Below, one piece after another: positions 1 through 9,098 of a stretch of 64,000 nucleotides of DNA (the first letter of the stretch is position 1; every line of letters starts with the position of its first letter). The position numbers and the translations under genes are program-made. Source of the DNA: Nocardia yamanashiensis NBRC 100130 (GTDB lineage Bacteria; Actinomycetota; Actinomycetes; Mycobacteriales; Mycobacteriaceae). Where the stretch lies: contig NZ_BDCD01000011.1 of the NCBI RefSeq assembly GCF_001613325.1, positions 310,001-374,000 of the forward strand, read 5' to 3'. A model generated the notes under the pieces. The model was not told the DNA's origin and did not search any database. It saw only the letters and a list, made by a program, of their open reading frames with translations.

Positions 1-389
1 CGCGGGTGCCCGGACGCTGCCAGCACCTCACCCAGTTCGTGCGGGCGCAAGGCGGGCAGATCCGCTTGCAGGGCAAGCACATCGACCGGGCCGTGTTCGA
101 GCCGGATCGCCTCGGCCCCGGCCGCCAGCGCCCCGTTCAGCCCCGTGGGGGCCGCGGGTTCCGGATGCACCCGGCCCCCGAGCTGCTGCACCAGATCCTT
201 GACGGCGGGATCGGGCGTCACCACGGTCACCGACGCCACACCGGGCGTTTCGAGCGCCGCCGTCACCGTATCGGCGAGCATGGCCAGCACCAATCGCGTC
301 CGGTCGGGCGGTTCCAGCCGGTCGGCGAGGCGGCTCTTCGCCAGCCCGAGTGTCTTCACCGCGATCACCGCGTGCACGGACGGACGCAT
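1..389 (-). CDS. cofC: 2-phospho-L-lactate / phosphoenolpyruvate guanylyltransferase, 5' part (runs off the left edge)
   Basis: This is the first 129 codons of the nucleotidyltransferase that activates 2-phospholactate or phosphoenolpyruvate with GTP early in coenzyme F420 synthesis. The actinobacterial gene is also called fbiD. The N-terminus reads MRPSVHAVIAVKTLGLAKSR, the usual opening with a Lys-Ser-Arg loop for the nucleotide. Further on come LADTVTAAL and VLALQADLPAL, the region carrying the metal-binding Asp. The ATG at 389 is preceded by GGGAGGA with good spacing. It is divergent from gpsA, as in M. tuberculosis (Rv2983 next to gpsA). The C-terminus lies outside the window. The family is clear; which phospho-acid is used cannot be told from sequence. 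Confidence 0.9.
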   Translation of the reverse strand, partial: MRPSVHAVIAVKTLGLAKSRLADRLEPPDRTRLVLAMLADTVTAALETPGVASVTVVTPDPAVKDLVQQLGGRVHPEPAAPTGLNGALAAGAEAIRLEHGPVDVLALQADLPALRPHELGEVLAASGHP

Positions 390-606
390 GCCCGAATCCT
401 CCCACTCGAAGATGACGCGTGTGTGAGCGGAGTCGAATCGTGAGGCGGGGACACGCGGGGTCCCGGGCGGGCCGCGGCGACGCGCGGGGAGGCGAGGTGG
501 GTGCGCATGCCGGGAGACAACGCGCGTGGTGGCGGATGCCATCCGGGTTGCCGCCGTCGTGGCCTGGCGGGTGTGCGGCAGGCGTGCACGCGGTGGACGG
601 CCGGTG

Positions 607-643
607 GTGCCGAGTCGTTGTGCGGTGCTCGGCACGGCCTTTT
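607..643 (+). terminator. Rho-independent-type hairpin just upstream of gpsA
   Basis: GTGCCGAG (607-614) and CTCGGCAC (628-635) form a perfect 8-bp stem, followed by GGCC and a short T run (640-643). It points along the plus strand but lies before the gpsA promoter, with no plus-strand gene upstream. It may insulate gpsA or end an antisense transcript of cofC. Confidence 0.5.
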
Positions 644-654
644 CGCAATCCGCA

Positions 655-660
655 TATATT
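655..660 (+). promoter_or_regulatory. -10 hexamer TATATT of gpsA (probable leaderless start)
   Basis: TATATT lies six bases before the gpsA ATG. The mRNA would therefore begin at or next to the start codon, and there is no Shine-Dalgarno sequence. Confidence 0.55.
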
Positions 661-666
661 GGGCGG

Positions 667-1662
667 ATGGCTAGGGCAGCGGTGCTGGGAGCGGGGTCTT
701 GGGGGACCGCGTTCGCGAAGGTGTTGGCGGAGGCGGGAACCGAGACCACCATGTGGGCTCGGCGGCCGGAGGTGGCCAAGGTGCTCGCCACCGAGCATCG
801 GAATCCGTGGTATCTGCCGGATTTCGCGCTGCCGCCGATCGCCGCCACCGATGATCACCGGATCGCGCTGGACGGGGCCGACATCGTGGTGCTGGCGGTG
901 CCGTCGCAGTCGCTGCGCGGGAATCTGGCCGTCTGGAAGGACAGCATTCCGGCCGAGGCCACGCTGCTGAGCCTGGCCAAGGGCATCGAGACCGGGACGC
1001 TGCTGCGGATGAGCCAGGTGATCTCAGAAGTGAGCGGGGCGGATCCGAGCCGGGTGGCGGTGCTGTCGGGACCGAACCTGGCCAAGGAGATCGCGGCGCG
1101 TCAGCCCGCGGCCACCGTGGTGGCGTGCACGGACACGCTGCGCGCGGAGGCGGTGCAGCAGGCCAGCGCCACCGGGTACTTCCGCCCGTACACCAATTCC
1201 GATGTGATCGGCTGCGAGATCGGCGGCGCCTGCAAGAACGTGATCGCGCTGGCCTGCGGCATCGCCTCGGGAATGGGCTTGGGCGACAACTCGATTGCCA
1301 GCCTCATCACCCGCGGGCTGGCCGAGATCATCCGGCTGGGCGTGGCGGTGGGCGCGGAACCGGTCACCTTCGCGGGCCTGGCCGGGGTCGGGGATCTGGT
1401 CGCCACCTGCACCTCGCCGCTGTCGCGCAATCGTTCCTTCGGGCATGTGCTGGGCGCGGGCGGCAGTATGGAGACCGCGCAGGAGGCCACTCATGGGCAG
1501 GTCGCCGAGGGTGTGAAGTCCTGCACATCGGTGCGTGCGCTGGCCGAACGACACGGGGTGGAAATGCCGCTCACCAATGCCGTGCACCAGGTCTGCCACG
1601 GCGGCCTGTCCGCCGCCGAAGCCGTGGGCCAGCTCCTCGGTCGCCGGCTGAAGTCGGAGTGA
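667..1662 (+). CDS. gpsA: NAD(P)H-dependent glycerol-3-phosphate dehydrogenase
   Basis: It reduces dihydroxyacetone phosphate to sn-glycerol-3-phosphate, the backbone for phospholipids. The 331-residue length is typical. The N-terminal Rossmann motif GAGSWGTA is at residues 8-15. The C-terminal helical domain holds GGACKNV with the likely catalytic Lys190, followed by the conserved TRGLAEI and AGVGDL segments. The reading frame stays open upstream to 526, but family alignment starts at [10 protein letters not shown]. That ATG is six bases after a TATATT hexamer, which supports 667 as the start. ddl follows in the same direction after about 120 bases, as in mycobacteria. Confidence 0.95.
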   Translation: MARAAVLGAGSWGTAFAKVLAEAGTETTMWARRPEVAKVLATEHRNPWYLPDFALPPIAATDDHRIALDGADIVVLAVPSQSLRGNLAVWKDSIPAEATLLSLAKGIETGTLLRMSQVISEVSGADPSRVAVLSGPNLAKEIAARQPAATVVACTDTLRAEAVQQASATGYFRPYTNSDVIGCEIGGACKNVIALACGIASGMGLGDNSIASLITRGLAEIIRLGVAVGAEPVTFAGLAGVGDLVATCTSPLSRNRSFGHVLGAGGSMETAQEATHGQVAEGVKSCTSVRALAERHGVEMPLTNAVHQVCHGGLSAAEAVGQLLGRRLKSE

Positions 1663-1770
1663 GCGCGGGGCGGTAGCCGTACCGACCGCTCGGCTCGGAA
1701 GGGCGGCCGCGCCTGGCCCGCCGGACATGACGGGCCCGACCACGTAACACTGCCGCCATATATGACCGGG

Positions 1771-1776
1771 TACGGT
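1771..1776 (+). promoter_or_regulatory. -10 hexamer TACGGT of ddl (probable leaderless start)
   Basis: TACGGT sits seven bases before the ddl ATG, with no Shine-Dalgarno sequence between them. This is the usual geometry of leaderless actinobacterial mRNAs. Confidence 0.55.
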
Positions 1777-1783
1777 TCCGGGC

Positions 1784-2884
1784 ATGACCAACAGGATCAA
1801 GGTGGCGGTGGTGTTCGGCGGGCGCAGCAACGAGCACGGAGTCTCGTGCCGTTCGGCCCGTACGGTGCTGAGCGCCCTCGATCCCGAACGGTACGAAGCG
1901 GTTCCGATCGGGATCACCCGCGACGGCACCTGGGTGCTCGGCACCGGGGACGTGCAGACGCTGGCGCCGCAGGGCCGTTCGCTACCCGCGGTGGACGGCA
2001 CGGCCGGCACCACCATGGCGCTGTCGGTCGATCCGTCCCGCCCCGGCGATCTGGTTCCGGTCGACGGCGCGGATGCCGCGCTCGGCAGCGTGGACGTGGT
2101 GTTCCCGGTGTTGCACGGCGCGTTCGGCGAGGACGGCACCCTGCAGGGGATGCTGGAGCTGGCCGGCGTCCCGTATGTGGGACCGGGCGTGCTCGCCAGC
2201 GCGGCGGGCATGGACAAGGAATTCACCAAGAAACTGCTTGCGGCCGAAGGACTTCCGATCGGCTTCCAGGTGGTGCTGCGCCCCGGCGCCGCCACGCTGT
2301 CCGAGGCCGAGAAGGAGCGCCTGGGCCTGCCGGTGTTCGTGAAGCCCGCCCGCGGTGGGTCTTCCATCGGAATCACCAAGGTGGATGCCTGGGACGCGCT
2401 CGACAAGGCGATTTCGCTTGCGCGCGAGCACGATCCGAAGGTGATCATCGAAGCCGGGATCGTGGGCCGCGAAGTCGAGTGCGGCGTACTGGAATTCCCG
2501 GACGGCCGGGTGGAAGCCAGTGTGGTGGCGGAGATCCGGATGCCCGAGCAGGATGCCGACGGGCCGGAGTTCTACGACTTCGACACCAAGTACATCGACG
2601 ACGTGTGCGAGTTCGACGTGCCCGCCAAACTGGACGACGATGTGGCGCAAGAGGTTCGCGACATGGCGGTGCGCGCGTTCCGGGCGCTGGACTGCCAGGG
2701 GCTGGCGCGGGTCGACTTCTTCGTGACGGCGGACGGGCCGGTTATCAACGAGATCAACACCATGCCCGGCTTCACCTCCATCTCGCTGTACCCGCGCATG
2801 TGGGAAGCGGCCGGGGTGGACAACCGGACCCTGGTGGACACGCTCATCTCCACCGCGCTGGCGCGGGGCACCGGACTGCGCTGA
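1784..2884 (+). CDS. ddl: D-alanine--D-alanine ligase
   Basis: This ATP-grasp ligase makes the D-Ala-D-Ala dipeptide for peptidoglycan in the cytoplasm. It has 366 residues, normal for the family. It opens with [17 protein letters not shown], the N-terminal substrate domain. [12 protein letters not shown], a lysine in [11 protein letters not shown], and a glycine-rich loop [13 protein letters not shown] belong to the ATP-grasp core. Metal ligands are in RVDFFV and in [16 protein letters not shown] near residues 320-340. Neither the motifs nor the context suggests a D-Ala-D-Lac ligase. The gene is alone between gpsA and a small membrane-protein gene. Confidence 0.95.
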   Translation: MTNRIKVAVVFGGRSNEHGVSCRSARTVLSALDPERYEAVPIGITRDGTWVLGTGDVQTLAPQGRSLPAVDGTAGTTMALSVDPSRPGDLVPVDGADAALGSVDVVFPVLHGAFGEDGTLQGMLELAGVPYVGPGVLASAAGMDKEFTKKLLAAEGLPIGFQVVLRPGAATLSEAEKERLGLPVFVKPARGGSSIGITKVDAWDALDKAISLAREHDPKVIIEAGIVGREVECGVLEFPDGRVEASVVAEIRMPEQDADGPEFYDFDTKYIDDVCEFDVPAKLDDDVAQEVRDMAVRAFRALDCQGLARVDFFVTADGPVINEINTMPGFTSISLYPRMWEAAGVDNRTLVDTLISTALARGTGLR

Positions 2885-2900
2885 CCGCCGGATCTCCCCC

Positions 2901-2919
2901 GATCGGGTGATGCCCGATC
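2901..2919 (+). terminator. Short hairpin after ddl
   Basis: GATCGGG (2901-2907) and CCCGATC (2913-2919) form a perfect 7-bp stem with a TGATG loop, 16 bases after the ddl stop. There is no T run, so this would be an actinobacterial stem-only terminator. Confidence 0.4.
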
Positions 2920-2933
2920 CGCCGGGCCGGGCG

Positions 2934-2939
2934 TAGCCT
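2934..2939 (+). promoter_or_regulatory. -10 hexamer TAGCCT for the 2947 gene
   Basis: TAGCCT lies seven bases before the GTG start at 2947, with no Shine-Dalgarno sequence. The gene probably starts leaderless. Confidence 0.5.
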
Positions 2940-2946
2940 CGATGGC

Positions 2947-3255
2947 GTGATTCTGGCCATGACCATTCCCGGCCTGGCGCTGCTGATCATCGCGGTGGCG
3001 TTCGCCGAGGTGGCGTACCGCAAGCTGACCGGGCGCACCGCGCTGCCGTGGATGCGGCACCTCGAAGGGGAGCGCAGTGCCGCCGCCATCGGGTTCGAAG
3101 GGCTGGACGCGGTGTTCGGTTCCGGCAAACAGCACGAGTTCGAGCAGCGGCATTCGGTGCTCATGCATCGCGAGAATCCGGGCGACGGCGACGACTTCGA
3201 TCTGGATCTCGACGGCGGCAAACTGAGGCTACGCGACCCAGGCCCGTCGCACTGA
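2947..3255 (+). CDS. Small membrane-anchored protein (DUF6191-like)
   Basis: The 102-residue protein has an N-terminal hydrophobic helix (about residues 2-22, TIPGLALLIIAVAFAEVAY). A soluble tail follows with GFEGLDAVFGSGKQHEFEQR and an acidic C-terminal stretch. The GxGKxHE-x-EQR pattern resembles small actinobacterial proteins grouped as DUF6191, but this is recalled rather than searched. The GTG start fits the TAGCCT hexamer seven bases upstream. No function is known. It is convergent with the DUF3515 gene. Confidence 0.75.
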   Translation: MILAMTIPGLALLIIAVAFAEVAYRKLTGRTALPWMRHLEGERSAAAIGFEGLDAVFGSGKQHEFEQRHSVLMHRENPGDGDDFDLDLDGGKLRLRDPGPSH

Positions 3256-3276
3256 CGGAGCCGGGCGCGCGGTTCG

Positions 3277-4017
3277 TCAGTTGGGCAGCGGGTTCGGGTC
3301 CAGGGGCTGCTCGGGCATCGCCTTCTTGATGGCGTCCGAGACTTCCTGCAACGGGGTCGGTCCGGCATTGTCCGGCTGGGTCAGCGCCAGGTAGGTGCCC
3401 CGGTCCACCGCCCACCAGGTGCCGGAGGTGACGCCGGTGGTCTGATCGCGAATCTCGAACCAGCTGACGCCGTTCACCACCTGCAACGGCGACGCCCGAT
3501 TGAATTCCAGCGGCCGATCCAGCCCGCACCGCAGCACGATCGGCTCACCGCCGTCCGGCAGCTGCCACGCCTTGGTGCCCTCCGGCGCGGGAGCCCGCAA
3601 TTCGGCCTGCGTGTAGTCGCCGATCTGCTCCGGCAGCGCCGGCAACAGCGCGCCACACGCCGGACCGGTCGCGGCGGGCGCGGGAATCGACCCGAGCGCC
3701 AACGGTTCCCGCGCCGGATTCCGGTTCGCCAGCACACCCATGACGAGCACACCCACCACCAGCGCCACCGGCAGGGCGATCGCCGTCGCGATGAGCGCGG
3801 GGGATCGGCCGGGGGAGTACTCCGCCTCCGTAGTGGTCGCGCTCCCCGCCGCGGCTGTCGCGCCCTCCGGTTCGACGCCGGTCTTCTCTGCGGCGTCGGC
3901 CTCGGCGTCGGCCGGGGCTTTCTTCTCGAGACCGACGGTGGAGTCCGACGCGGCCGGAGAAACCGGAGCGTCGGGCTGGGTGGAGTCCGGTTCGCTGCCG
4001 CGGGTGTCGTTGCTCAT
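3277..4017 (-). CDS. DUF3515 family membrane-anchored protein
   Basis: The 246-residue protein has about 75 acidic, Ala/Thr-rich cytoplasmic residues. One transmembrane helix follows (about 77-98, ALIATAIALPVALVVGVLVMG), then an extracytoplasmic domain. That domain carries Cys residues in GPACGALLPALP and VLRCGLD, and WFEIRDQTTGVTSGTWWAVDRG. These are features of DUF3515, found in M. tuberculosis as Rv2980 at the same site between ddlA and thiL. It is probably a secreted or cell-wall-facing protein of unknown role. It is divergent from thiL. Confidence 0.85.
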   Translation of the reverse strand: MSNDTRGSEPDSTQPDAPVSPAASDSTVGLEKKAPADAEADAAEKTGVEPEGATAAAGSATTTEAEYSPGRSPALIATAIALPVALVVGVLVMGVLANRNPAREPLALGSIPAPAATGPACGALLPALPEQIGDYTQAELRAPAPEGTKAWQLPDGGEPIVLRCGLDRPLEFNRASPLQVVNGVSWFEIRDQTTGVTSGTWWAVDRGTYLALTQPDNAGPTPLQEVSDAIKKAMPEQPLDPNPLPN

Positions 4018-4313
4018 CCGGTCGTCGGTCCCCGATCGTGCCGTGCCGGGCGCAGCGCGTCGCGGCTGGTGGTCGTCGTTTGCGGGTTCGAGGGTACCGT
4101 CGATGAGTTCAGCGCCCGAACCAGCTCACCGCGAAGGAGATCGTCATCACCGCCAGCAGCAGGCCACGTGCCAACTCGACCGAACGTGGGCGTGCGGCAG
4201 ACGATGCGCACGCGCGCGAGGTCGGCGAGTCGGACGCGGCCGGACCGAGTGCGGGGAAACGGGCGGCGGCATCCGCGGATGAGCAGGGCGGCGGCGCGCG
4301 CGATACGCGGACT

Positions 4314-5273
4314 GTGGCGGACGTCGGCGAGTTCGCGCTCATCGCACGGATCAATGCGGGGCGTCCGCTGTCGCCGGGAGTGCTGCTCGGTCCGGGCGAT
4401 GACGCGGCGGTGGTGGCCGCGCCTACGGGGCGGTTCGTGGTGACGACCGACATGCTGGTGCAGGATCGGCATTTCCGGCTCGATTGGTCGAGCGCGGTGG
4501 ATATCGGGCGGAAGGCGATCGCGCAGAACGCGGCCGATGTCGTCGCAATGGGCGCGCGGCCGAGTGCGTTCGTGGTGGGGCTGGGGTGTCCCTCGGAGAC
4601 GTCGGCCGAGTTCGTGACCGGGCTCGCGGACGGGATGTGGGCGGAGATCGGGCGCTCGGGGGGATCCATCGCGGGCGGGGACATGGTGCGCAGTCCGGTC
4701 GTGACGATTTCGGTGACGGCGTTCGGGGATCCATATCGCGAGCCGATTCCGCGGTCGGGCGCGCGGCCGGGTGACGTGGTCGCGGTGGCCGGGCGGCTCG
4801 GCTGGTCGGGGGCGGGTTTCGCGGTGCTGTCGGCCGGGCTCGATGCCGCGGCGCTCGCCGGGGTGGATGCCGGGCTGATCGCGGAAGCGCTTGCCACGCA
4901 TCGGGTTCCGCAGCCGCCGTACGACGCCGTGCTGGAGCTGCCCGGGGACGCGCCCATCACGGCGCTCACCGATGTCTCCGACGGGCTGCTGGCCGATCTC
5001 GGGCATATCGCCGAATCCTCGCGCGTGGCCATCGATCTCGATGCGGCGGCCTTGCGCGATCCGGCGTTGAGTCCCCTTGCCGACGCACTCGGCGCGGACC
5101 CCCTGGACTGGATTCTGGCCGGCGGCGAGGACCACGCCTTCGCCGCGACTTTCGCCGGGAATGCGGATCTGCCTGCGGGTTGGGTACCCATCGGACGGGT
5201 GGTCGAAGGCGCGGGCGTGACCCTCGACGGAACCCCCCGAATCGGACCTACCGGTTGGGAATCCTTCGCTTAG
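4314..5273 (+). CDS. thiL: Thiamine-monophosphate kinase
   Basis: It phosphorylates thiamine monophosphate to thiamine pyrophosphate with [14 protein letters not shown] near residue 24 carries the metal-binding Asp pair. [25 protein letters not shown] and GGDMVRSP are the other AIR-synthase-type motifs of ThiL. The start is uncertain. The GTG at 4314 has no clear Shine-Dalgarno sequence, and the frame stays open back to 4107 without ATG, GTG or TTG. A good AAGGAG lies at 4134-4139 in that open stretch. From 4314 the protein has 319 residues, slightly short against about 333 for M. tuberculosis. ung follows 47 bases downstream. Confidence 0.9.
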   Translation: MADVGEFALIARINAGRPLSPGVLLGPGDDAAVVAAPTGRFVVTTDMLVQDRHFRLDWSSAVDIGRKAIAQNAADVVAMGARPSAFVVGLGCPSETSAEFVTGLADGMWAEIGRSGGSIAGGDMVRSPVVTISVTAFGDPYREPIPRSGARPGDVVAVAGRLGWSGAGFAVLSAGLDAAALAGVDAGLIAEALATHRVPQPPYDAVLELPGDAPITALTDVSDGLLADLGHIAESSRVAIDLDAAALRDPALSPLADALGADPLDWILAGGEDHAFAATFAGNADLPAGWVPIGRVVEGAGVTLDGTPRIGPTGWESFA

Positions 5274-5320
5274 GAGACCCCGCTACCGCCATGAAAATCG
5301 GGACGATAGTTTATCCCGAC

Positions 5321-5998
5321 ATGGGTGCCAAACCACTGTCGGAAGTCATCGATTCGGGCTGGGCCGAAGCCCTCGAACCCGTGGCCGACCGCATTGCGCA
5401 AATGGGGGAATTCCTCCGAACCGAAAACGCCGAGGGCCGTGGCTATCTCCCCAAGGGTGAGAACGTGCTGCGGGCCTTCCAACGCCCCTTCGACAAGGTC
5501 CGGGTCCTGATCGTCGGTCAGGATCCGTATCCGACGCCGGGCCACGCCATGGGCCTGAGTTTCTCAGTGGAACCGGATGTTTCGCCGGTGCCGCGCAGCC
5601 TGAGCAATATCTTCTCCGAGTACACCAAGGACCTCGGCTTCCCCACCCCGTCCAACGGCGATCTGTCGCCGTGGTCCGATCAGGGCGTGCTCATGCTGAA
5701 CCGAGTCCTCACCGTCGCGCCCGGCCAGGCGGCCTCGCATCGCGGCAAGGGCTGGGAAGCGGTGACCGAGCAGGCGATTCGGGCGCTGGTCGCCCGCGAT
5801 CAGCCCCTCGTCGCGATTCTCTGGGGCCGCGACGCGTCCACTTTGAAGCCGATGCTCGGCTCCACGCCGTACATCGAATCCGCGCATCCCTCACCGTTGT
5901 CGGCCTCGCGCGGGTTCTTCGGTTCCCGGCCTTTCTCCCGAACCAACGAGTTGCTGGGTACATTGGGGGCCGCGCCGGTGGACTGGCGTCTGCCGTAA
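5321..5998 (+). CDS. ung: Uracil-DNA glycosylase (family 1)
   Basis: It removes uracil from DNA to begin base excision repair. The water-activating motif GQDPYP has its Asp at residue 68. [17 protein letters not shown] and [13 protein letters not shown], the DNA-intercalation loop with its His, are intact. ILWGRDAS is also conserved. I chose the ATG at 5321 because M. tuberculosis Ung begins at the matching residue (MTARPLSEL versus MGAKPLSEV), giving 225 residues. Another in-frame ATG at 5291 would add ten residues, and the frame is open further upstream over the end of thiL. Confidence 0.95.
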   Translation: MGAKPLSEVIDSGWAEALEPVADRIAQMGEFLRTENAEGRGYLPKGENVLRAFQRPFDKVRVLIVGQDPYPTPGHAMGLSFSVEPDVSPVPRSLSNIFSEYTKDLGFPTPSNGDLSPWSDQGVLMLNRVLTVAPGQAASHRGKGWEAVTEQAIRALVARDQPLVAILWGRDASTLKPMLGSTPYIESAHPSPLSASRGFFGSRPFSRTNELLGTLGAAPVDWRLP

Positions 5999-6032
5999 CG
6001 CGAATCCGTTGAACCGATTCAGGAGCCTGTGC

Positions 6033-6299
6033 ATGCAGAACAAGACTGCCCGTGGTGTTTTCGTCGCTCTCGCCGCGGGCGCGGCCCTCGCCGCCGCCCC
6101 CGCCGCGAACGCGGCGCCGCTCGAACTGGAGCCGTACACCGCTCCCGCCGCCAACCCGACGACGGAGAACGCCACGCTGGTGGCCAGCCTGTTCGACACC
6201 AACAGCTTCTCCGGGATCTCGTCGAACGTGACCTCGCGCATCGCCTGCCTGCCGATGACGATCAGCCAGAACCTGGACTGCTTCACCGGCGACCGCTGA
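6033..6299 (+). CDS. Small secreted protein
   Basis: The 88-residue protein has a clear Sec signal peptide: basic MQNKTARG, a hydrophobic alanine-rich core to about residue 26, and a likely cut after ANA or AAP. The mature part is about 60 residues with two cysteines (IACLP and LDCFTGD) that may form a disulfide. The ATG at 6033 follows AGGAG with seven bases spacing, better than the TTG at 6009. Its 3' end overlaps the tail of the convergent acetyltransferase gene by 17 bp. I do not recognise the family. Confidence 0.75.
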   Translation: MQNKTARGVFVALAAGAALAAAPAANAAPLELEPYTAPAANPTTENATLVASLFDTNSFSGISSNVTSRIACLPMTISQNLDCFTGDR

Positions 6300-6783
6300 G
6301 GCGGCGCACCATTCGCACTTCGATTGCCGGAGTGAAGGCTTCGACTCGGCGGGCGCCGTCGAGTTCGAAGCCGTATTTCGTGTAGAAGGCCCGGGCGCGC
6401 GGATTCTCCTCGAAGACCCAGAGCGAGACGTCGGCGTGCTCGGGCAGTACGGCGCGCATGAGATCGTGCGCCACGCCCGTGCCGTACCAGGCCGCGCGCA
6501 CGTACATGGCGTTGAGTTCGTACTCCGCCACGGGGGATTCGTCCCGGCTGCGGCCGCTGACCGCGAAGCCGATCACCGTGTCGCCGGCGACGGCGACCTT
6601 CAGGCCATCCGGATTCTGCAAGCGCCGCCGTTCCCAGGCGACCGTCCGCCGCTCCAGGTCGAAGGCGGCCAGCAGCGGCGCGGGCACCAGGTCCCGGTAC
6701 GCCTCACGCCAGCATTCGATATGGCATTCCGCCAGGCCGCGCATCTGCTCGTGGACGGGCGCGACCACCTGCCACTCGGACAT
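6283..6783 (-). CDS. GNAT family N-acetyltransferase
   Basis: The 166-residue GNAT protein transfers acetyl from acetyl-CoA to an unknown amine. The fold is seen in CHIECWREAYRDLVP (helix 1), ELNAMYVRAAWYGTGVAHDLM (strand 4 and the pyrophosphate-binding loop, here YGTGVA) and ENPRARAFYTKYGFELDGA (the C-terminal motif found in nearly all members). I chose the ATG at 6783. The open frame runs to 6900, but that part overlaps the rpmB terminator and rpmB. The substrate cannot be predicted. Confidence 0.85.
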   Translation of the reverse strand: MSEWQVVAPVHEQMRGLAECHIECWREAYRDLVPAPLLAAFDLERRTVAWERRRLQNPDGLKVAVAGDTVIGFAVSGRSRDESPVAEYELNAMYVRAAWYGTGVAHDLMRAVLPEHADVSLWVFEENPRARAFYTKYGFELDGARRVEAFTPAIEVRMVRRLSGRR

Positions 6784-6804
6784 CCGGACCCCCTTCGGAC
6801 ACAG

Positions 6805-6841
6805 CAAAAGCCCCGGACCACCCAATCCGGGTGCCGGGGCT
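6805..6841 (-). terminator. Intrinsic terminator of rpmB
   Basis: On the minus strand AGCCCCGG and CCGGGGCT pair around a 17-base loop that contains a smaller stem, followed by TTTT. It starts 17 bases after the rpmB stop and separates rpmB from the acetyltransferase gene. Confidence 0.8.
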
Positions 6842-6857
6842 GTTGCCGAAAAGCGAA

Positions 6858-7049
6858 TTAACCGCGGGCGACCTTGCCGGCCTTCAGGCAGGAGGTGCAC
6901 ACGTTCATGCGGCGGGTGTTGCCGGGGGCAACCTGCGCGCGCACGGTCTGGATGTTCGGGTTCCAGCGACGGTTGGTGCGCCGGTGCGAGTGCGAAACCG
7001 ACTTACCGAAGCCGGGGCCCTTGGCGCAAACGTCGCAGACGGCAGCCAT
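6858..7049 (-). CDS. rpmB: 50S ribosomal protein L28
   Basis: The 63-residue ribosomal protein L28 opens with [20 protein letters not shown]. It keeps both cysteine pairs, CDVC near residue 5 and CTSC near residue 51. This is therefore the zinc-binding (C+) form rather than the zinc-free paralogue expressed under zinc limitation. The ATG at 7049 follows GAAGGAG. The place beside the DAK2 and recG genes matches M. tuberculosis Rv2975A. Confidence 0.97.
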   Translation of the reverse strand: MAAVCDVCAKGPGFGKSVSHSHRRTNRRWNPNIQTVRAQVAPGNTRRMNVCTSCLKAGKVARG

Positions 7050-7389
7050 AGTCGCGAGCTCCTTCATGTCATGTAGAGACCCGCTGCGCTCTAGAACAGC
7101 GAGTCCGGAAACTTTGATGTCTTGGACGTGCCTGCCGGTGAAGCACCGGCGAACGCTTTCCGATTCCTGGGAGTACAGGATCGTGCCTGCGTCGGGCAAC
7201 CGGACAAGAGTAACCGCCGCCTTCCGGGCGTGTCCAATCGCCCCCCGTCCGGCGCGCGGAACGCACTCCGCGCCCGCCGCCTGACCGCACGCTGTCGGTC
7301 CGCCCGACTAGGCTGGCGACCGGGGTTTCCGAGGACAACTTGGTGGCCGGGCCGGTGGCGGCGCGGTGTGTGGCGGAAGGACGGTGACG
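7050..7389. other. Divergent intergenic region between rpmB and the DAK2 gene
   Basis: These 340 bases must carry both promoters. I see one notable structure, GCCGGTG and CACCGGC around AAG at 7134-7150, a perfect 7-bp stem that would lie in the rpmB leader. I could not place convincing -35 and -10 boxes, and I see no small gene here. Confidence 0.4.
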
Positions 7390-9096
7390 GTGCCCGGGGA
7401 AGGGGACGTGCTCGACGGTACTGCGCTGCTGCGCTGGGGTCAGCTCAGCCTGGCCGGACTCGAGCGCCATCGTGACGAGATCAACGCCTTGAACGTCTTC
7501 CCGGTCCCGGACTCCGACACCGGCACGAACCTGCTGGCGACCATGCGCGCCGCGGTCCGCAGCGCGGAAGCGGCGGTCGCCGAGGAACCGGGGATCGAGA
7601 CTTCGGTGGGTCCGTCGGCGCATGAGACCACGAGTGTGATGGCGCGGGCGGCCACGCTCGGGGCGCGCGGGAACTCCGGCATCATCCTTTCTCAGGTACT
7701 GCGCGGGGTGGCCGATGTGGTGCGCGACGGTCCGCTGACCGAGGCGTCGCTGCGGCTGGCGTTGCGGCGGGCGGCGCGGTTGGTGCGTGAGGCGCTGAGT
7801 TCTCCGGTCGAGGGGACCATGCTGACCGTGCTGGATCGTGCCGCCGAGAGTGCTGCCGGCTGCCCCGATCGGACATTGTCGGCCGTGGCGGTGGCCGCTG
7901 CGGACGGGGCGGCGAAGGCATTGGGCGAGACGCCCGAGCAATTGGGAGTGCTGCGCGACGCCGGCGTCGTCGATGCGGGCGCGCGTGGACTGCTGGTGCT
8001 GCTGGACGAATTGGTCACCGTCTCCGGAGGCGTGGCCACGCGGCGGCCGGAGTATGTGCGCGATGCCGGGTCGCTGCCCGCCGTGTCCGCGAATACTGTT
8101 GGTACCGCGGGGGATTCGCGGATGTCGCCGGGCGGTCTGCCGCTCGCGGGCGTGGATTCGGTTCTCGAACAGGGGAAAACGGCGGCGGCGGGGGCCGACG
8201 CGGTGCAGTACGAAGTCATGTACGTGCTGGCCGAATCCGACGAGTCCCGGGTGGGCGGGCTGCGGGATCGGCTTGCCGAGCTCGGGGATTCGGTCGTCGT
8301 GGTCGGCGACGGGGCGGGCAGCTGGTCGGCACACGTGCATTGCGCCGATGCCGGGGCCGCGGTGGAGGCGGGTCTGGCGGCGGGACGGTTGAGCGGGATC
8401 CGGATCGAGACGCTGGCGGCGTCGGCGCACGCGCCAGGCGGCGCACAAGCCCGCGGGATTCTGGCCGTGGCGTCCGGGGCGGGGGCGGTGCGGCTGTTTC
8501 AGGATGCCGGGGCCGAGGTGCTGGAGGGCGAGGTCACGGCCGAGGCGCTGCTGGAAGGGATTCGGCGGTTGCCGCATCGAGAGGTGCTGGTGTTGCCGAA
8601 CGGCGCTCTGCCCGCGCATGAGCTGGTGGCGGTGAGTGTGGCGGCGCGCGATGGGCAGCGCGAGGTGCTGATGCTCCCGTGCGGGTCCATGGTGCAGGGG
8701 CTGGCGGCGCTGTCCATGCACGATGCGGGCCGGATCGCGGTGGACGATGCCTTCGCCATGTCGGAGGCGGCGGCGGGAACCCGGTGGGGCGCTTTGCGGA
8801 TCGCCCCGGAGCGGGCGCTGACGATCGTCGGCACCTGCGCGGCGGGTGACGGGCTCGGCCTGGTCGGGCACGACGTGGTGGTCATCGACGCCGATGTGCG
8901 CAATGCCGGTCGCACCCTGCTGGACCGGATGCTCGGGCTCGGTGGGGAATTGGTGACCATGCTGCTGGGCGCGGAAGCGCCCGAAGGACTTTCGGAGGAG
9001 CTGAGCGCGCACGTGGCCGCCGGTTTCCCGGGTGTGGAAGTGGTCGTGTATCCCGGCGGTCAGGCCGGTGATCTGGTGCAGATCGGGGTGGAATAG
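7390..9096 (+). CDS. DAK2 domain protein (fatty acid kinase FakA / YloV-like)
   Basis: The 568-residue protein has an N-terminal DAK2 kinase domain and a C-terminal DegV/FakA-type domain. The kinase part shows NVFPVPDSDTGTN (metal-binding aspartates) and GARGNSGIILSQ. The C-terminal part shows VLVLPNGALPAHELV and LLGAEAPEGL. Related proteins phosphorylate fatty acids bound by a FakB partner; no fakB is nearby. In M. tuberculosis the same locus is split into Rv2974c and Rv2975c, while here it is one frame. GTGs at 7366, 7384 and 7390 are possible starts; 7390 has the best spacing from GGAAGG. recG follows after two bases. Confidence 0.85.
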   Translation: MPGEGDVLDGTALLRWGQLSLAGLERHRDEINALNVFPVPDSDTGTNLLATMRAAVRSAEAAVAEEPGIETSVGPSAHETTSVMARAATLGARGNSGIILSQVLRGVADVVRDGPLTEASLRLALRRAARLVREALSSPVEGTMLTVLDRAAESAAGCPDRTLSAVAVAAADGAAKALGETPEQLGVLRDAGVVDAGARGLLVLLDELVTVSGGVATRRPEYVRDAGSLPAVSANTVGTAGDSRMSPGGLPLAGVDSVLEQGKTAAAGADAVQYEVMYVLAESDESRVGGLRDRLAELGDSVVVVGDGAGSWSAHVHCADAGAAVEAGLAAGRLSGIRIETLAASAHAPGGAQARGILAVASGAGAVRLFQDAGAEVLEGEVTAEALLEGIRRLPHREVLVLPNGALPAHELVAVSVAARDGQREVLMLPCGSMVQGLAALSMHDAGRIAVDDAFAMSEAAAGTRWGALRIAPERALTIVGTCAAGDGLGLVGHDVVVIDADVRNAGRTLLDRMLGLGGELVTMLLGAEAPEGLSEELSAHVAAGFPGVEVVVYPGGQAGDLVQIGVE

Positions 9097-9098
9097 CA

